A stretch of DNA of 64,000 nt from Mesorhizobium sp. WSM4311 (GTDB lineage: Bacteria > Pseudomonadota > Alphaproteobacteria > Rhizobiales > Rhizobiaceae): NCBI RefSeq assembly GCF_002295115.1, contig NZ_NSFV01000005.1, positions 1 through 64,000 on the forward strand, read 5' to 3'. The translations under genes were made by a program, and so were the position numbers. The notes beneath the pieces are model-generated. The model saw only the letters and a list, made by a program, of their open reading frames with translations. It was not told where the DNA came from and did not search any database. Each line of letters opens with the position of its first letter. Position 1 is the first letter of the stretch. Below, one piece after another: positions 16,798-25,823 of the stretch.

Positions 16798-17547
16798 GTG
16801 TCCATTCGCGAGAACCTCGCTGCAAATCTCAGACGGCTCTGCAAGAACCATGCCTCCGTTAGTGCGGTATGCCGTGAGTTGGGTATCAACCGCACGCAGT
16901 TCGAGCGGTATCTGCAAGGGCAGACCGTTCCGAACAAGGCCACCGCCAAGCTGATCTGCGACTACTTCCGCATCAACGAGCCCGAACTCTACCAGGACCC
17001 TGGCGCACCCGAGCAAAGGGCTCCCGGTCTGCCGCCGATTTCCGAAAGCCTGTTCAACCAGATGATCCGCCCGCCCGCCCCGTCGATCGCGGGCGGTACC
17101 TATTTCACCTACTTTTCGATCCCCACCCGTCCCGACCTCTTGATGCGGTCGGTGACCTTCGTGCGTCGCGAGGCCGAGCTGGTCACATTCCGCCGGGTCA
17201 CCGGGTGGTCGGAGCGCCGTGGCTCGACATGGGCGCGGGCGCGCGGCAACCACTATGGTGTGGCGATCTCGCGCCTGAACTGGATCTATTTCAGCGGCGT
17301 CAACCGTCGCCAGACCGGCGAACCGTCGCTGATCTCCGTGCAATGGGCTCCGATCTCCGAACCGGTGCTGACGGGCAAGGCCATGCTTCTGACAGAGGCC
17401 GGGCCGGCATTCGTATCGGTCATCATGCGGCAGGATATGTCCGGCATCCGGCCACGGCATGCCATCCGCATGGCGCATGTCGTCGGGCTCGACGATCCCG
17501 GCATCGATCAACTCGTCGTCAGCCTCGCCCGAGACGGGCTGGGTTAG
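16798..17547 (+). CDS. XRE-type helix-turn-helix regulator with unknown C-terminal domain
   Basis: The 249-residue protein starts at GTG 16798. Residues about 1-65 form an XRE-like helix-turn-helix (LRRLCKNHASVSAVCRELG, then NRTQFERYLQGQTVPN). The remaining part has strand-rich stretches (GGTYFTYFSIPTRPDLLMR, VTFVRREAELVTFRRVTGW) that I cannot assign; a ligand-sensing domain is a guess. It lies 244 bases upstream of the 31-residue peptide gene on the same strand and may control it. It resembles a phage repressor only in its first domain. Confidence 0.75.
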   Translation: MSIRENLAANLRRLCKNHASVSAVCRELGINRTQFERYLQGQTVPNKATAKLICDYFRINEPELYQDPGAPEQRAPGLPPISESLFNQMIRPPAPSIAGGTYFTYFSIPTRPDLLMRSVTFVRREAELVTFRRVTGWSERRGSTWARARGNHYGVAISRLNWIYFSGVNRRQTGEPSLISVQWAPISEPVLTGKAMLLTEAGPAFVSVIMRQDMSGIRPRHAIRMAHVVGLDDPGIDQLVVSLARDGLG

Positions 17548-17630
17548 TCGATCGGTTACGCTAAATAAGAATAAGAATATCCCAAAAAAGCGTATGCTAG
17601 CGATTGCCTACTCCGTATCTGAGCAAAATC

Positions 17631-17689
17631 GATATTTTAGACTTTACCGCCAAGAAAGATATTTTAGACCACGTCGGCTTTACTATAAT
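17631..17689 (+). promoter_or_regulatory. Putative promoter with two direct repeats upstream of peptide gene
   Basis: GATATTTTAGAC occurs at 17631-17642 and again at 17658-17669, 27 bases apart. A perfect TATAAT lies at 17684-17689, so the second repeat falls near the expected -35 position, which itself lacks a good TTGACA. The surrounding 17548-17791 is strikingly AT-rich. This pattern fits a regulator-dependent promoter; the XRE protein upstream is the obvious candidate. Confidence 0.5.
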
Positions 17690-17791
17690 TTTAACAAACC
17701 ATTAACTCTTTCGACCTTACCTTTCTTCACGCGGATCCCGCTGTGGGGATCTTTCAACAGATCCCATTGGGGGTCGGGAAAAGGGACGAAA

Positions 17792-17887
17792 ATGGCCAAG
17801 AAAGTGAACAATGCCCCGAAGCTGACGGTTGCGGCGGGCACGCAGACTGTCTTCCTCTCGCAGGGCATGCACTACAACAAGCGCTGA
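17792..17887 (+). CDS. 31-residue peptide, candidate RiPP precursor
   Basis: A 32-codon frame begins at ATG 17792, six or seven bases after AGGGA, and ends at TGA 17887. The N-terminal half is lysine-rich with an APKLTV segment, a style often seen in leader regions of small modified-peptide precursors. The second half, GTQTVFLSQGMHYNKR, contains Thr, Ser, Gln, Met, His and Tyr but no Cys. It lies 67 bases before a SagB-type dehydrogenase gene and is followed by a strong hairpin. Precursor status is inferred from size, position and composition; it could instead be an unmodified small protein. Confidence 0.6.
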   Translation: MAKKVNNAPKLTVAAGTQTVFLSQGMHYNKR

Positions 17888-17895
17888 GGTCGTTC

Positions 17896-17926
17896 GGCGC
17901 CGATGGGCGGTTCGCCTGTCGGCGCC
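17896..17926 (+). promoter_or_regulatory. Strong hairpin between peptide and SagB genes
   Basis: GGCGCCGA at 17896-17903 pairs perfectly with TCGGCGCC at 17919-17926, and the loop itself can form GGCG-GTT-CGCC. There is no T-run, so it is more likely a processing, stabilising or attenuating structure than a full terminator. Its place right after the peptide stop would favour more peptide than enzyme. Confidence 0.6.
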
Positions 17927-17954
17927 TCACATTGGCAAAACGGCATTCAGCATC

Positions 17955-19019
17955 ATGAAAATGCGCTCTTCAAAAACGCTCGTCCTGTATCCCGGGGCCA
18001 ACAAGGTCACGGCCTGCAATTTCCTGACCCGAAGCGTCTTCGAATGCAGCCCCGAGGTGATCGGTCTTCTCGCATCCTGGGACGAATGGGCCTCCCCCGC
18101 GGAAATCGCGCGCGCTCACGGATGGTCGAGGTCCGACCTGAACGCCGTCGTCCCGCAATTGCTCGATTTTTCCGCCCTGGTCACCGCCGGTTCGCCGCTG
18201 GCCGAACAGGAAACAAAATTCTCCGGACAGTGGAACTGGGGCATCCCGACCGCGCTGATGCATTTCTGCGTCCAGGACTCGGAGTTCATGACCATTGAGC
18301 AAGCCGAGGCCCGCCAAATCGAACGCGCCGGCCATGTCGCGCAGCCCGACCTCATGCTCAAGAATGCCGCCGACGCCATTCGGCTGCCGAACGCGCTCGA
18401 CGACAACGAACTCCTGACCCTGATGGCGCGGCGCCGCACCAACCGCACCGCGGCCGCCCCCACGATCACCGCGCGGCAGCTTTCCGACTGCCTGTTCGCG
18501 GGCATGGGCATCACCGGCGAGACCAGCAACTGCGTCGGCGCCCTGCCGCTGGGCATGACCCCCTCGGGCGGCGCACGCAATCCTTACGAGGCCTATGTGG
18601 TTGCGCTTGGCGTCGAGAGCCTGGAGCCCGGCGTCTACCACTATTCCGCCGCCGATCACGACCTCGGCAGGATCTCGGCCAACCATCTGCCGAGGATTTC
18701 CGAACTGGTCGGCGGGCAGGAATGGGCTGATGCCATGCCTTGCCTGATCCTGCTTTGCGCCAAGCTCGACCGCACCATGTGGAAATATGAGGATGCCAAC
18801 GCCTACCGCGTCGTGCTGATCGAGGCCGGCCATATCGGCCAGAACATGATGCTGGCGGCGACCAGGCATGGTCTGTCGGCCTGCCCCACGGCAGCGCTCA
18901 GCCATTCGGCGATCAAGCGTCTTCTCGGCCTCGACCGCCTCACCGATGCACCCATCTATGCGTTGACCCTTTCGACCCCGGAACCAAACCCGCATTCGGC
19001 GGGCCAGTCCATTAATTAG
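17955..19019 (+). CDS. SagB-type nitroreductase-fold dehydrogenase (peptide maturation)
   Basis: The 354-residue protein has an N-terminal region of about 115 residues with a winged-helix-like stretch (SPAEIARAHGWSRSDLNAVV) and a WNWGIPTALMHF motif. The FMN-binding nitroreductase fold follows (LMARRRTNRTAA, TPSGGARNPYEAYVV, GVYHYSAADHDL, GLSACPTAAL). This combination is that of SagB/ThcOx dehydrogenases, which oxidise azoline rings in peptides; known partners are YcaO cyclodehydratases, but none is encoded nearby. The start at ATG 17955 lacks a clear ribosome binding site. The peptide encoded just upstream is the likely substrate, by inference. Confidence 0.82.
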   Translation: MKMRSSKTLVLYPGANKVTACNFLTRSVFECSPEVIGLLASWDEWASPAEIARAHGWSRSDLNAVVPQLLDFSALVTAGSPLAEQETKFSGQWNWGIPTALMHFCVQDSEFMTIEQAEARQIERAGHVAQPDLMLKNAADAIRLPNALDDNELLTLMARRRTNRTAAAPTITARQLSDCLFAGMGITGETSNCVGALPLGMTPSGGARNPYEAYVVALGVESLEPGVYHYSAADHDLGRISANHLPRISELVGGQEWADAMPCLILLCAKLDRTMWKYEDANAYRVVLIEAGHIGQNMMLAATRHGLSACPTAALSHSAIKRLLGLDRLTDAPIYALTLSTPEPNPHSAGQSIN

Positions 19020-19085
19020 CCGTCTTAGTATTTCCGTGTAGCCAATACGCGTTCCCTGAGTTCCACCAGATGACAGGAGAAGCAC

Positions 19086-19331
19086 GTGGCCAATCAGTCC
19101 CTACGTCAGTCAGAGATCGATAGCCTTCAATATATCGCGACGATGAGCAATGAGCTCGTACAGATGGCCGAAGCAAGCCGTTTTCCCATGATCTCCTACC
19201 TGCTCGGCATGGCCTATGCCGAAGCCTTCGACGTCCTGCGCGGCGCGCAGCCGGCAAGGCATGCGCAGCTCAGCGGCAACCCGATGCATGCCAGGCCGAA
19301 GGACAACCAGGCTCAGCAAAGGAGAGCGTAG
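19086..19331 (+). CDS. Small helical protein in SagB locus, unknown
   Basis: The 81-residue product starts at GTG 19086, placed behind GGAGAAGCAC. Residues 1-55 look like two amphipathic helices (SEIDSLQYIATMSNELVQMA, SYLLGMAYAEAFDVLRG) with a polar disordered tail. I do not recognise the family. It follows the SagB-type gene by 66 bases on the same strand, so it is probably in the same operon. It could be a partner or scaffold for the enzyme, or an immunity or regulatory protein. Confidence 0.65.
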   Translation: MANQSLRQSEIDSLQYIATMSNELVQMAEASRFPMISYLLGMAYAEAFDVLRGAQPARHAQLSGNPMHARPKDNQAQQRRA

Positions 19332-19437
19332 CGGATGCAACACTCAGCCCTGCGCGCTCTGGTACCGCGACCCCCGCCTTGATCGCCCGCGGCCCGCAAA
19401 TGGACTTCATGCATAGAGATTCGAGGGGGATCCGCCA

Positions 19438-19758
19438 ATGAACATGATCGCACCCATCAGGAGCGCCGACGCCACGGACAGCGTCTTCGGCCGGCTCCAG
19501 ACCCTGATCGCCCGTCGGCCGGCATCGCCGGATGCCGCACGCGCCGAGGCCCGGCAAATGATTTCCCTGGCCATGGCCGACACCTGGCAGGCAGACAGCC
19601 TATGGGGCGCGGCGGACGCCTTCCACGCCCATTTCGACTTCATGATGCAGACCATCGAGATCAACGGCGCCGACGATCCGAACCTCAGGACACTGCGCGT
19701 GAAATGCCGCTTCTATCTGGAGCAGGTCGAAGCGCTGTGCCATTCGATGAGCCACTGA
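19438..19758 (+). CDS. Small helical protein, last gene of SagB locus, unknown
   Basis: The 106-residue product starts at ATG 19438 with GAGGGGGA upstream. It appears all-helical (FGRLQTLIARRPASPDAARA, FDFMMQTIEINGADDPNLRT, RFYLEQVEALCHSM). No family is recognised and there is no signal peptide or membrane segment. It ends 52 bases from the convergent tonB gene, which marks the end of the locus. The 106-base gap before it, 19332-19437, holds no gene. Confidence 0.65.
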   Translation: MNMIAPIRSADATDSVFGRLQTLIARRPASPDAARAEARQMISLAMADTWQADSLWGAADAFHAHFDFMMQTIEINGADDPNLRTLRVKCRFYLEQVEALCHSMSH

Positions 19759-19810
19759 CCGCGGTCCTCACAAAGATCGGACAGTACCAGTATCGGGCCG
19801 GGCCTCTGCT

Positions 19811-20761
19811 CTAATCCCGCAAATTGAACACGAACGGCGCCGTGCGGCTGACGCGCGAGCCGAGTCCCGGCGGCGGTGCCGGCACCGTTGCGCCCTGCAG
19901 CACGGCGAGCGCGGCGCGGTCGAGGTCGGGATCGCCGGAAGAACGGGCCACGCGCGCCGACACCACCCTGCCCGATGCGTCCACCGCGAAGGCCACGTTC
20001 ACATTGCCCTGCGCTCCCCTGGATTTCGCGGCACTTGGATAACGCTTGTGCCGATTGATCCACGACGCCAGCCGGGATTCCCACTTGGCCGGATCCATGC
20101 CCGAGACCCCTGCCGCCGATTTCGGCGCGGCCGCCCTGGCCGCCGGCCTTGTCTGTGCGCTTGCGGTGGCAACCGTCCTTGCCGGCTCGGCCTTTTCCTT
20201 CCTTGGCCGCGGCTTCGGCTTTTCGGCCGGTTTTTTCGCCTTGGCCTGGGCCGGTTTCTTTTCCTTGGTTTTCTCGACCGGCTTCGGCTGCGGCAACGCA
20301 ATGACGACCTCTGGCGTCACGGCTTCGACGATTTCGGGAACGACCTGATCCGGCGGCGGCTGGTCGATCGGTTCGGCGTCGGCTGTCGTGGTCGGCTCGG
20401 TCCCGTCGGGCGGCACCGTTTCCGGTTGCTCGGCTGTCGGTTCGGTCTGTTCGGTCATTTTCTCGGGTTCGGCTTCGGCGACCCTCTCGGCCTCCTCGGC
20501 TGGTTCGGCCTGGTCGGGCATCGCCGCTTCCAGCATCGCGGCCTGTTCGGGCACGGCCGGCATCACCGCCATCGGCACCATTTCGATCACCGGAGCCGGC
20601 GGCGGTCCGCCATCCATCTCGATCGGACTGAAGCTCTGCACCGCATAGGCGACCGCGACATGGGCGCCAAGCACCAGCGCCGCCGCACCCGTCCACAAGC
20701 CAAGGTCGCGCCAGCCGAAGCGCGTCGGGTAAGTCGTCGGCAGGGCCGCCGCCTGCGTCAT
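19811..20761 (-). CDS. tonB: TonB-family energy transducer
   Basis: The 316-residue protein has an N-terminal membrane anchor (LWTGAAALVLGAHVAVAYAV), a long Pro/Glu/Lys-rich periplasmic spacer (PQPKPVEKTKEKKPAQAKAK and others) and a C-terminal TonB domain (WINRHKRYPSAAKSRGAQG, VNVAFAVDASGRVVSA). It couples the proton gradient to outer-membrane receptors. It overlaps the exbD stop by four bases and ends the exbB-exbD-tonB operon. No receptor gene lies in the window. Confidence 0.93.
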   Translation of the reverse strand: MTQAAALPTTYPTRFGWRDLGLWTGAAALVLGAHVAVAYAVQSFSPIEMDGGPPPAPVIEMVPMAVMPAVPEQAAMLEAAMPDQAEPAEEAERVAEAEPEKMTEQTEPTAEQPETVPPDGTEPTTTADAEPIDQPPPDQVVPEIVEAVTPEVVIALPQPKPVEKTKEKKPAQAKAKKPAEKPKPRPRKEKAEPARTVATASAQTRPAARAAAPKSAAGVSGMDPAKWESRLASWINRHKRYPSAAKSRGAQGNVNVAFAVDASGRVVSARVARSSGDPDLDRAALAVLQGATVPAPPPGLGSRVSRTAPFVFNLRD

Positions 20762-21225
20762 GGCGCCGCCGTTCCCGCGGGAGCGGGTGCCGGCGCATCG
20801 CTCGCGGGCGCCGTCTCCAGGCCGACCAGCGCGATCTTCAGATAGCCGGCGCGGCGCAGCAGGTTCATGGTCCCCATCAGGTCGCCATAGGCGACCGCCT
20901 TGTCGGCGCGCAGGAAGATGCGCGTCTGCTTGTCGCCCCTGGTCCTGCTGTCCAACGTGGCCGCGAAGGCCGGACGCGGCACGCTGTCATTGCCGATAGC
21001 CAGCGTAAGATCATCTTTCAAGGTCAGGAACAGCGGCGTTTCGGGTCGCGGCGCGGGCGTCGCCGTCGAGCCCGGCAGGTCGACATTGACGTCCACCGTC
21101 GCCAGCGGCGCGGCGACCATGAAGATGATCAGCAGCACCAGGATGACGTCGATGAAGGGCGTGACGTTGATCTCGTGGCTCTCCTCGAGATCCTCGTCCA
21201 GGGTCTGGCGGATTCTGCTTGCCAT
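20758..21225 (-). CDS. exbD: ExbD biopolymer transport protein
   Basis: At 155 residues it has the short cytoplasmic N-terminus, a single membrane helix (FIDVILVLLIIFMVAAPLA) with the conserved Asp that carries protons, and a periplasmic domain (RIFLRADKAVAYGDLMGTMN). The tail is alanine/proline-rich. It forms the proton channel with ExbB and drives TonB. The ATG at 21225 lies seven bases after the exbB stop. Confidence 0.94.
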   Translation of the reverse strand: MASRIRQTLDEDLEESHEINVTPFIDVILVLLIIFMVAAPLATVDVNVDLPGSTATPAPRPETPLFLTLKDDLTLAIGNDSVPRPAFAATLDSRTRGDKQTRIFLRADKAVAYGDLMGTMNLLRRAGYLKIALVGLETAPASDAPAPAPAGTAAP

Positions 21226-21232
21226 GGCGTCG

Positions 21233-22225
<993 letters not shown>

Positions 22226-22308
22226 AACGGCCGGCCGCTTCCTATTCCGCCACCCCGGCGGTCCGATCTCCGGGCATGAAACATGGCTCTACTAGTCAAC
22301 ATTGAAGA

Positions 22309-22323
22309 TGAGTGCAACAGTCA
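22309..22323. promoter_or_regulatory. Candidate iron-responsive (RirA/IRO-like) site upstream of exbB
   Basis: The sequence TGAGTGCAACAGTCA fits the loose TGA-N9-TCA consensus reported for RirA-regulated rhizobial iron genes. It lies about 85 bases before the exbB start. A six-base fixed match occurs by chance roughly once in four kilobases, so the gene context carries most of the weight. Confidence 0.35.
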
Positions 22324-22473
22324 ACAATTCGTCGGGACATCCGATGACGTTCGCCAGCGGCAGCACGATGCCCGCAACATCCTGCTTCTTCGCGTCAGAG
22401 CCGCGGCCTGAGTGGACGAGTTGAGCTTCGCCAGTCAGGATGGCCTTCACGATCGGCAAGGAGACACTCTCGG

Positions 22474-23157
22474 ATGATCAAGGCAACGCCCTTCGACTTC
22501 CCGTATGACGGCAGGCTGGCGGCCGAAAACACGGCGCTTGTCGTCATCGACCTGCAGCAGGATTTCCTGTCGACCACGGGCTATTTCGCCAGAAAAGGAT
22601 ATGACCCCTCGCCGCTGCGGGCGATCCTGCCCACGGTGAACCGGCTGATATCAGCCGCGCGCAAAGCCGGCGTCACGGTCATCCACACCAGGCAGGGCTA
22701 TCGCGCCGACATGGCCGACATGACGCCCTATGAGAAATGGCGCCGCAGGCGCTCCGGTCTCGACGGCACAGACATACTGCTGCGCTCGGGCGCGGGGTTC
22801 CAGATCGTTCCGGAGATCGATGTCGCGCCTGATGACATCATCGTCGACAAGACCTGCAACAGCGCCTTCACCTATACGGATTTCGAGCTTGTGCTGCGCG
22901 CGCAAGGCATCACGCATCTCATGTTTTCCGGCTGCACGACCGACGTCTGCGTCCACACCACGCTACGCGAGGCCTGCGACCGCAACTTTCAGTGCCTGAC
23001 GATCTCGGACGCCTGCGCCAGCGGCGACAGACAAGCCCACGAGGCGGCGCTGCACATGGTGACGGTCGAGGACGGCGTCTTCGGCGTCCTGGCCGATTCG
23101 GCCGCCGTCATCGATGGCCTGTCGCGGCTTGGCGACAGGCATCACGCCGACGATTGA
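22474..23157 (+). CDS. Isochorismatase-family cysteine hydrolase
   Basis: The 227-residue protein has the family triad: Asp26 in VVIDLQQDF, Lys126 in VDKTCNSAF and Cys159 in GCTTDVCVHTT. Members hydrolyse amides such as nicotinamide, biuret or ureidoacrylate. The DVCV motif with the Cys is closest to amide hydrolases such as RutB or biuret hydrolase rather than to true isochorismatases, but the substrate cannot be fixed. The gene stands near a nucleoside-type ABC operon, which makes a pyrimidine-related amide possible. Confidence 0.88.
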   Translation: MIKATPFDFPYDGRLAAENTALVVIDLQQDFLSTTGYFARKGYDPSPLRAILPTVNRLISAARKAGVTVIHTRQGYRADMADMTPYEKWRRRRSGLDGTDILLRSGAGFQIVPEIDVAPDDIIVDKTCNSAFTYTDFELVLRAQGITHLMFSGCTTDVCVHTTLREACDRNFQCLTISDACASGDRQAHEAALHMVTVEDGVFGVLADSAAVIDGLSRLGDRHHADD

Positions 23158-23163
23158 TCGGCT

Positions 23164-24105
23164 TCACCCTGCTGCACGCGTCTCCAGCCCCGTGCGAGGC
23201 GCGTAGGCCCCCGGCTGGAAAACATCATGTTCGCGGCGCGCCAGCGAGTTGCGCAGCAGCGCGATCGTTTCCCGGCCGGCCGTCGCGATCTCGCGCGGCG
23301 TGTCGACGCCGATGATCATGAACTCATCGATCCCGAGCCCGGCATAGGCAAGCAGCGACAACGCGACCTGGGCGGGCGGCCCGGACAGGTCGACCGCCTT
23401 GTGGCCGGCGGCGGAAGCGCCCTGGTGGATCCGCACCGGAAGCGCGAAGCGCAGTTTGCCGGCCCGGCCATGTTCGGCCGCGGCGCCACGCACCCGCTCC
23501 ATCAACTGCCTGACATCGTCGATCGAGCCCGGTGCCAGTTCGAAGACATCGGCATGCCGGCCGGCCACTTTCAGCGCCGTTCCTGATTGCCCGCCCATGC
23601 GGATGGTCAGGTCGGCGCCGTGCGGGCCTTTGCGCGGCACGTAGCCGCCCTTGATACTGTAGAAGGCGCCTTCATGATCGAAGGGTCGGTCATTCGACCA
23701 CAGCCGCTTCAAAAGCACGAGATATTCGTCGATGCGCTGCCAGACGACGCTGTGCCCGACCGGCCGTGACTCGGCATCGTCATCGTTCAACGGCTCGCTG
23801 ATCATCCGGAGCGCCAGCCGGCCGCCGCTTTTTCGATCTATCGATGCCAGCTGACGGGCCGCCACGGTCGGCTCGACGACACCTGCCCAGTGGGTCAGCA
23901 CGACCTCGAGCGCGGCGGTGCGGTCGAGCACCTGAGCGGCAAGATCCATATTGGTCAGCAGCCCGGCCGAATCGTCGACGACGATCTTCTGAAAGCCGCC
24001 ATCTTCGATCAGTCCGAGCTTGGTCGCCGTCTCGGCAAAATCATAGAAAAACGGAATGGCGGCGTCGGCGGTCTTGCCAGGGACATGGGTGAATTCGATC
24101 GGCAT
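23164..24105 (-). CDS. LLM-class flavin-dependent oxidoreductase
   Basis: The 313-residue product matches luciferase-like monooxygenases of the SsuD type (VVDDSAGLLTNMDLAAQVLD, GGRLALRMISEPLN, RIDEYLVLLKRLW, ADLTIRMGGQSGTALKVAGR). These use reduced FMN and oxygen to cleave sulfonates, nitrilotriacetate and others. ATG 24105 is used because GGAGGAG lies six bases upstream. It is convergent with the isochorismatase-like gene, with only six bases between them. Confidence 0.87.
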   Translation of the reverse strand: MPIEFTHVPGKTADAAIPFFYDFAETATKLGLIEDGGFQKIVVDDSAGLLTNMDLAAQVLDRTAALEVVLTHWAGVVEPTVAARQLASIDRKSGGRLALRMISEPLNDDDAESRPVGHSVVWQRIDEYLVLLKRLWSNDRPFDHEGAFYSIKGGYVPRKGPHGADLTIRMGGQSGTALKVAGRHADVFELAPGSIDDVRQLMERVRGAAAEHGRAGKLRFALPVRIHQGASAAGHKAVDLSGPPAQVALSLLAYAGLGIDEFMIIGVDTPREIATAGRETIALLRNSLARREHDVFQPGAYAPRTGLETRAAG

Positions 24106-24241
24106 TGTCATCTCCTCCATCGCTGGAATCATGGACGCGCTGAAATTCGAATCGCGGCCGCGCGCAAACGCACCGGATCCGGTTCATTCAACTCCGATTG
24201 CCTGATACAGCGGGGCGGCTGGCCCCTGTCGATCCGGTGCC

Positions 24242-24397
24242 CTAGGGAATAAGGCCCAGAACGACGGCCCCGGTGAACACGAACGCAAGGGCAAAGACGA
24301 GATAGGCGAAAGCTCCGGCATAGGCCGGGCGAAAGGTCTGGGCATTGGCCAGCCTCTGGCCGCTGCTGTCAGTCTGAGCGTTCTGGATATAGGACAT
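24242..24397 (-). CDS. 51-residue membrane peptide, unknown
   Basis: A 52-codon frame starts at ATG 24397, six bases after GGAGG, and ends at TAG 24242. The N-terminal half is polar (SYIQNAQTDSSGQRLANAQ); the C-terminal half is a single hydrophobic helix (FAYLVFALAFVFTGAVVLGL) ending in IP. A good ribosome site and full-length hydrophobic helix support a real gene. I do not recognise a family. It lies upstream of the LLM gene on the same strand with a 136-base gap. Confidence 0.65.
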   Translation of the reverse strand: MSYIQNAQTDSSGQRLANAQTFRPAYAGAFAYLVFALAFVFTGAVVLGLIP

Positions 24398-24688
24398 ATC
24401 GACCTCCGTCTCGCCGGTTAATCTATAAAACTTGTAGACTTTGTCGATTGCTATTTTTGCGCTGTAGGTAGAATAATTTTCTCCTTCCAGGGGATAAATT
24501 GGTTATGAATTGCTGGGATCGCTTGCTGGCGCAATTGATCGGCAGGGCATGAGCCTTGCCTTGGACGCGTCCGAATGGACCTATGGCCTTGTTCCCGCTG
24601 CACCCAATTGGTCCATTGGCCGCCTTGTGCGGGCGCGGTAGCATCCCCCGACAAGCAAATGCGAACTGGATCGAACAGGGGAATAAAA

Positions 24689-25456
24689 ATGGGCGAAAGA
24701 CTGGCCGGCAAGGTTGCCATCATTTCGGGCGGCGCGACGGGAATGGGCGGAGCGGCCTCGGAACTGTTCGCGGCTGAAGGCGCCAAGGTGGCGATCGTCG
24801 ACCGCAATGGCGAGGCAGCCGCCGCCACCGCGACGGCAATCCGTGCACGCGGCCATGTCGCCGAGCATTTTGTCGCCGACGTGTCCGACGAGGCGCAGGT
24901 TCAGGCGGCAGTGAAGGGCGCGACCGAAAAACTCGGCCCGGTCACGGTGCTGTTCAATCACGCCGGCACCATCGTGATAAAGCCGTTCCTGGAGACGACC
25001 GTGCAGGAATGGGACTGGCTGCATGCCGTCAATGTGCGTTCGATGTTCCTGATGACGCGCGCCGTGCTGCCCGGCATGATCGCGGCGGGCGGCGGCTCGA
25101 TCGTCTGCACCTCGTCGATCTCGGCGGTGGCGGCGACACCGAACGAAGTGCTCTACGACACCACCAAGGGCGCCTGCCACATGTTCGCCCGCGCCATTGC
25201 CGTCGAGTTCCGCGACCGCAACATCCGCTGCAACGCCGTCTGCCCCGGCTTTATCAGGACACCGCACGGCCTTCGCGAGGTCGCCGACCTCGGCAAGCTC
25301 GGCGTCGACGTCTCCGACGCGGCACTGGCTGCGCAGCAGGGCCGCATCGGCGAGCCGGAAGAGGTGGCCAAGGCCGCGCTGTATTTGGCCAGCGACGAAT
25401 CGAGCTTCGTCAACGGCGCGCATCTGTTCGTCGACAATGGTTTTACGGCGATGTGA
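24689..25456 (+). CDS. Short-chain dehydrogenase/reductase (SDR)
   Basis: The 255-residue enzyme has the glycine-rich motif [19 protein letters not shown] in place of NNAG, catalytic Ser in [10 protein letters not shown], the YDTTKGA active-site motif and the C-terminal [21 protein letters not shown]. It is a classical NAD(P)-dependent SDR of unknown substrate. The ATG at 24689 follows AGGGGAA. The upstream 24398-24688 is AT-rich and holds no supported gene. Confidence 0.9.
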   Translation: MGERLAGKVAIISGGATGMGGAASELFAAEGAKVAIVDRNGEAAAATATAIRARGHVAEHFVADVSDEAQVQAAVKGATEKLGPVTVLFNHAGTIVIKPFLETTVQEWDWLHAVNVRSMFLMTRAVLPGMIAAGGGSIVCTSSISAVAATPNEVLYDTTKGACHMFARAIAVEFRDRNIRCNAVCPGFIRTPHGLREVADLGKLGVDVSDAALAAQQGRIGEPEEVAKAALYLASDESSFVNGAHLFVDNGFTAM

Positions 25457-25495
25457 GTTCTACTACAACACCCTCACCAGCAACATTGCCAGCAG

Positions 25496-25764
25496 CTACT
25501 CGCGCTTGATAAACATCGTGAGCAGCACGGCAGTCGGGACGAACAGCAGTAGGTTTATAGCATACATCAATATATTTATCTGGACACTCGCATAGTCGAT
25601 AGCGAGTGGATAGCTTTCCGGAGGTCCGCCGTAAATTCTCAGATTCAGGTCTCCCCATATAAACGCATAAAGCCCTACGATTCCTGGAACCAGCAGGAAT
25701 GCACGACTGGCAGGCTCACTGACAGTCGGACCCTTCCTTGGATAGTTTTATTTGGCTCAGCCAT
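25496..25764 (-). pseudogene. AT-rich frameshifted remnant of a small membrane protein
   Basis: The only content in the gap 25457-25823. A frame ending at TAG 25496 encodes two membrane helices (FLLVPGIVGLYAFIW and INILMYAINLLLFVPTAVLL) and ends in IKRE, but it has no ATG, and an in-frame TAA lies just upstream. An ATG at 25764 opens another frame (MAEPNKTIQGRVRL) that would join it after a one-base shift. The base composition is clearly lower in GC than the neighbours. It may be a decayed foreign gene or a sequencing frameshift. Confidence 0.4.
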
Positions 25765-25823
25765 AGACCCACCAGCGCGCTTGCTAGGTCACCAATGCCT
25801 AGTCCACATGGGTTATTTATACG

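Noticed and set aside
16798..17547. Phage repressor marking a prophage
   Set aside because: Only the helix-turn-helix resembles phage repressors; no phage structural, replication or lysis genes are nearby.
17792..19019. Standard azole-peptide (TOMM) cluster
   Set aside because: The dehydrogenase fits, but no YcaO or E1-like gene is present in the surrounding DNA and the peptide has no Cys, so the known class cannot be claimed.
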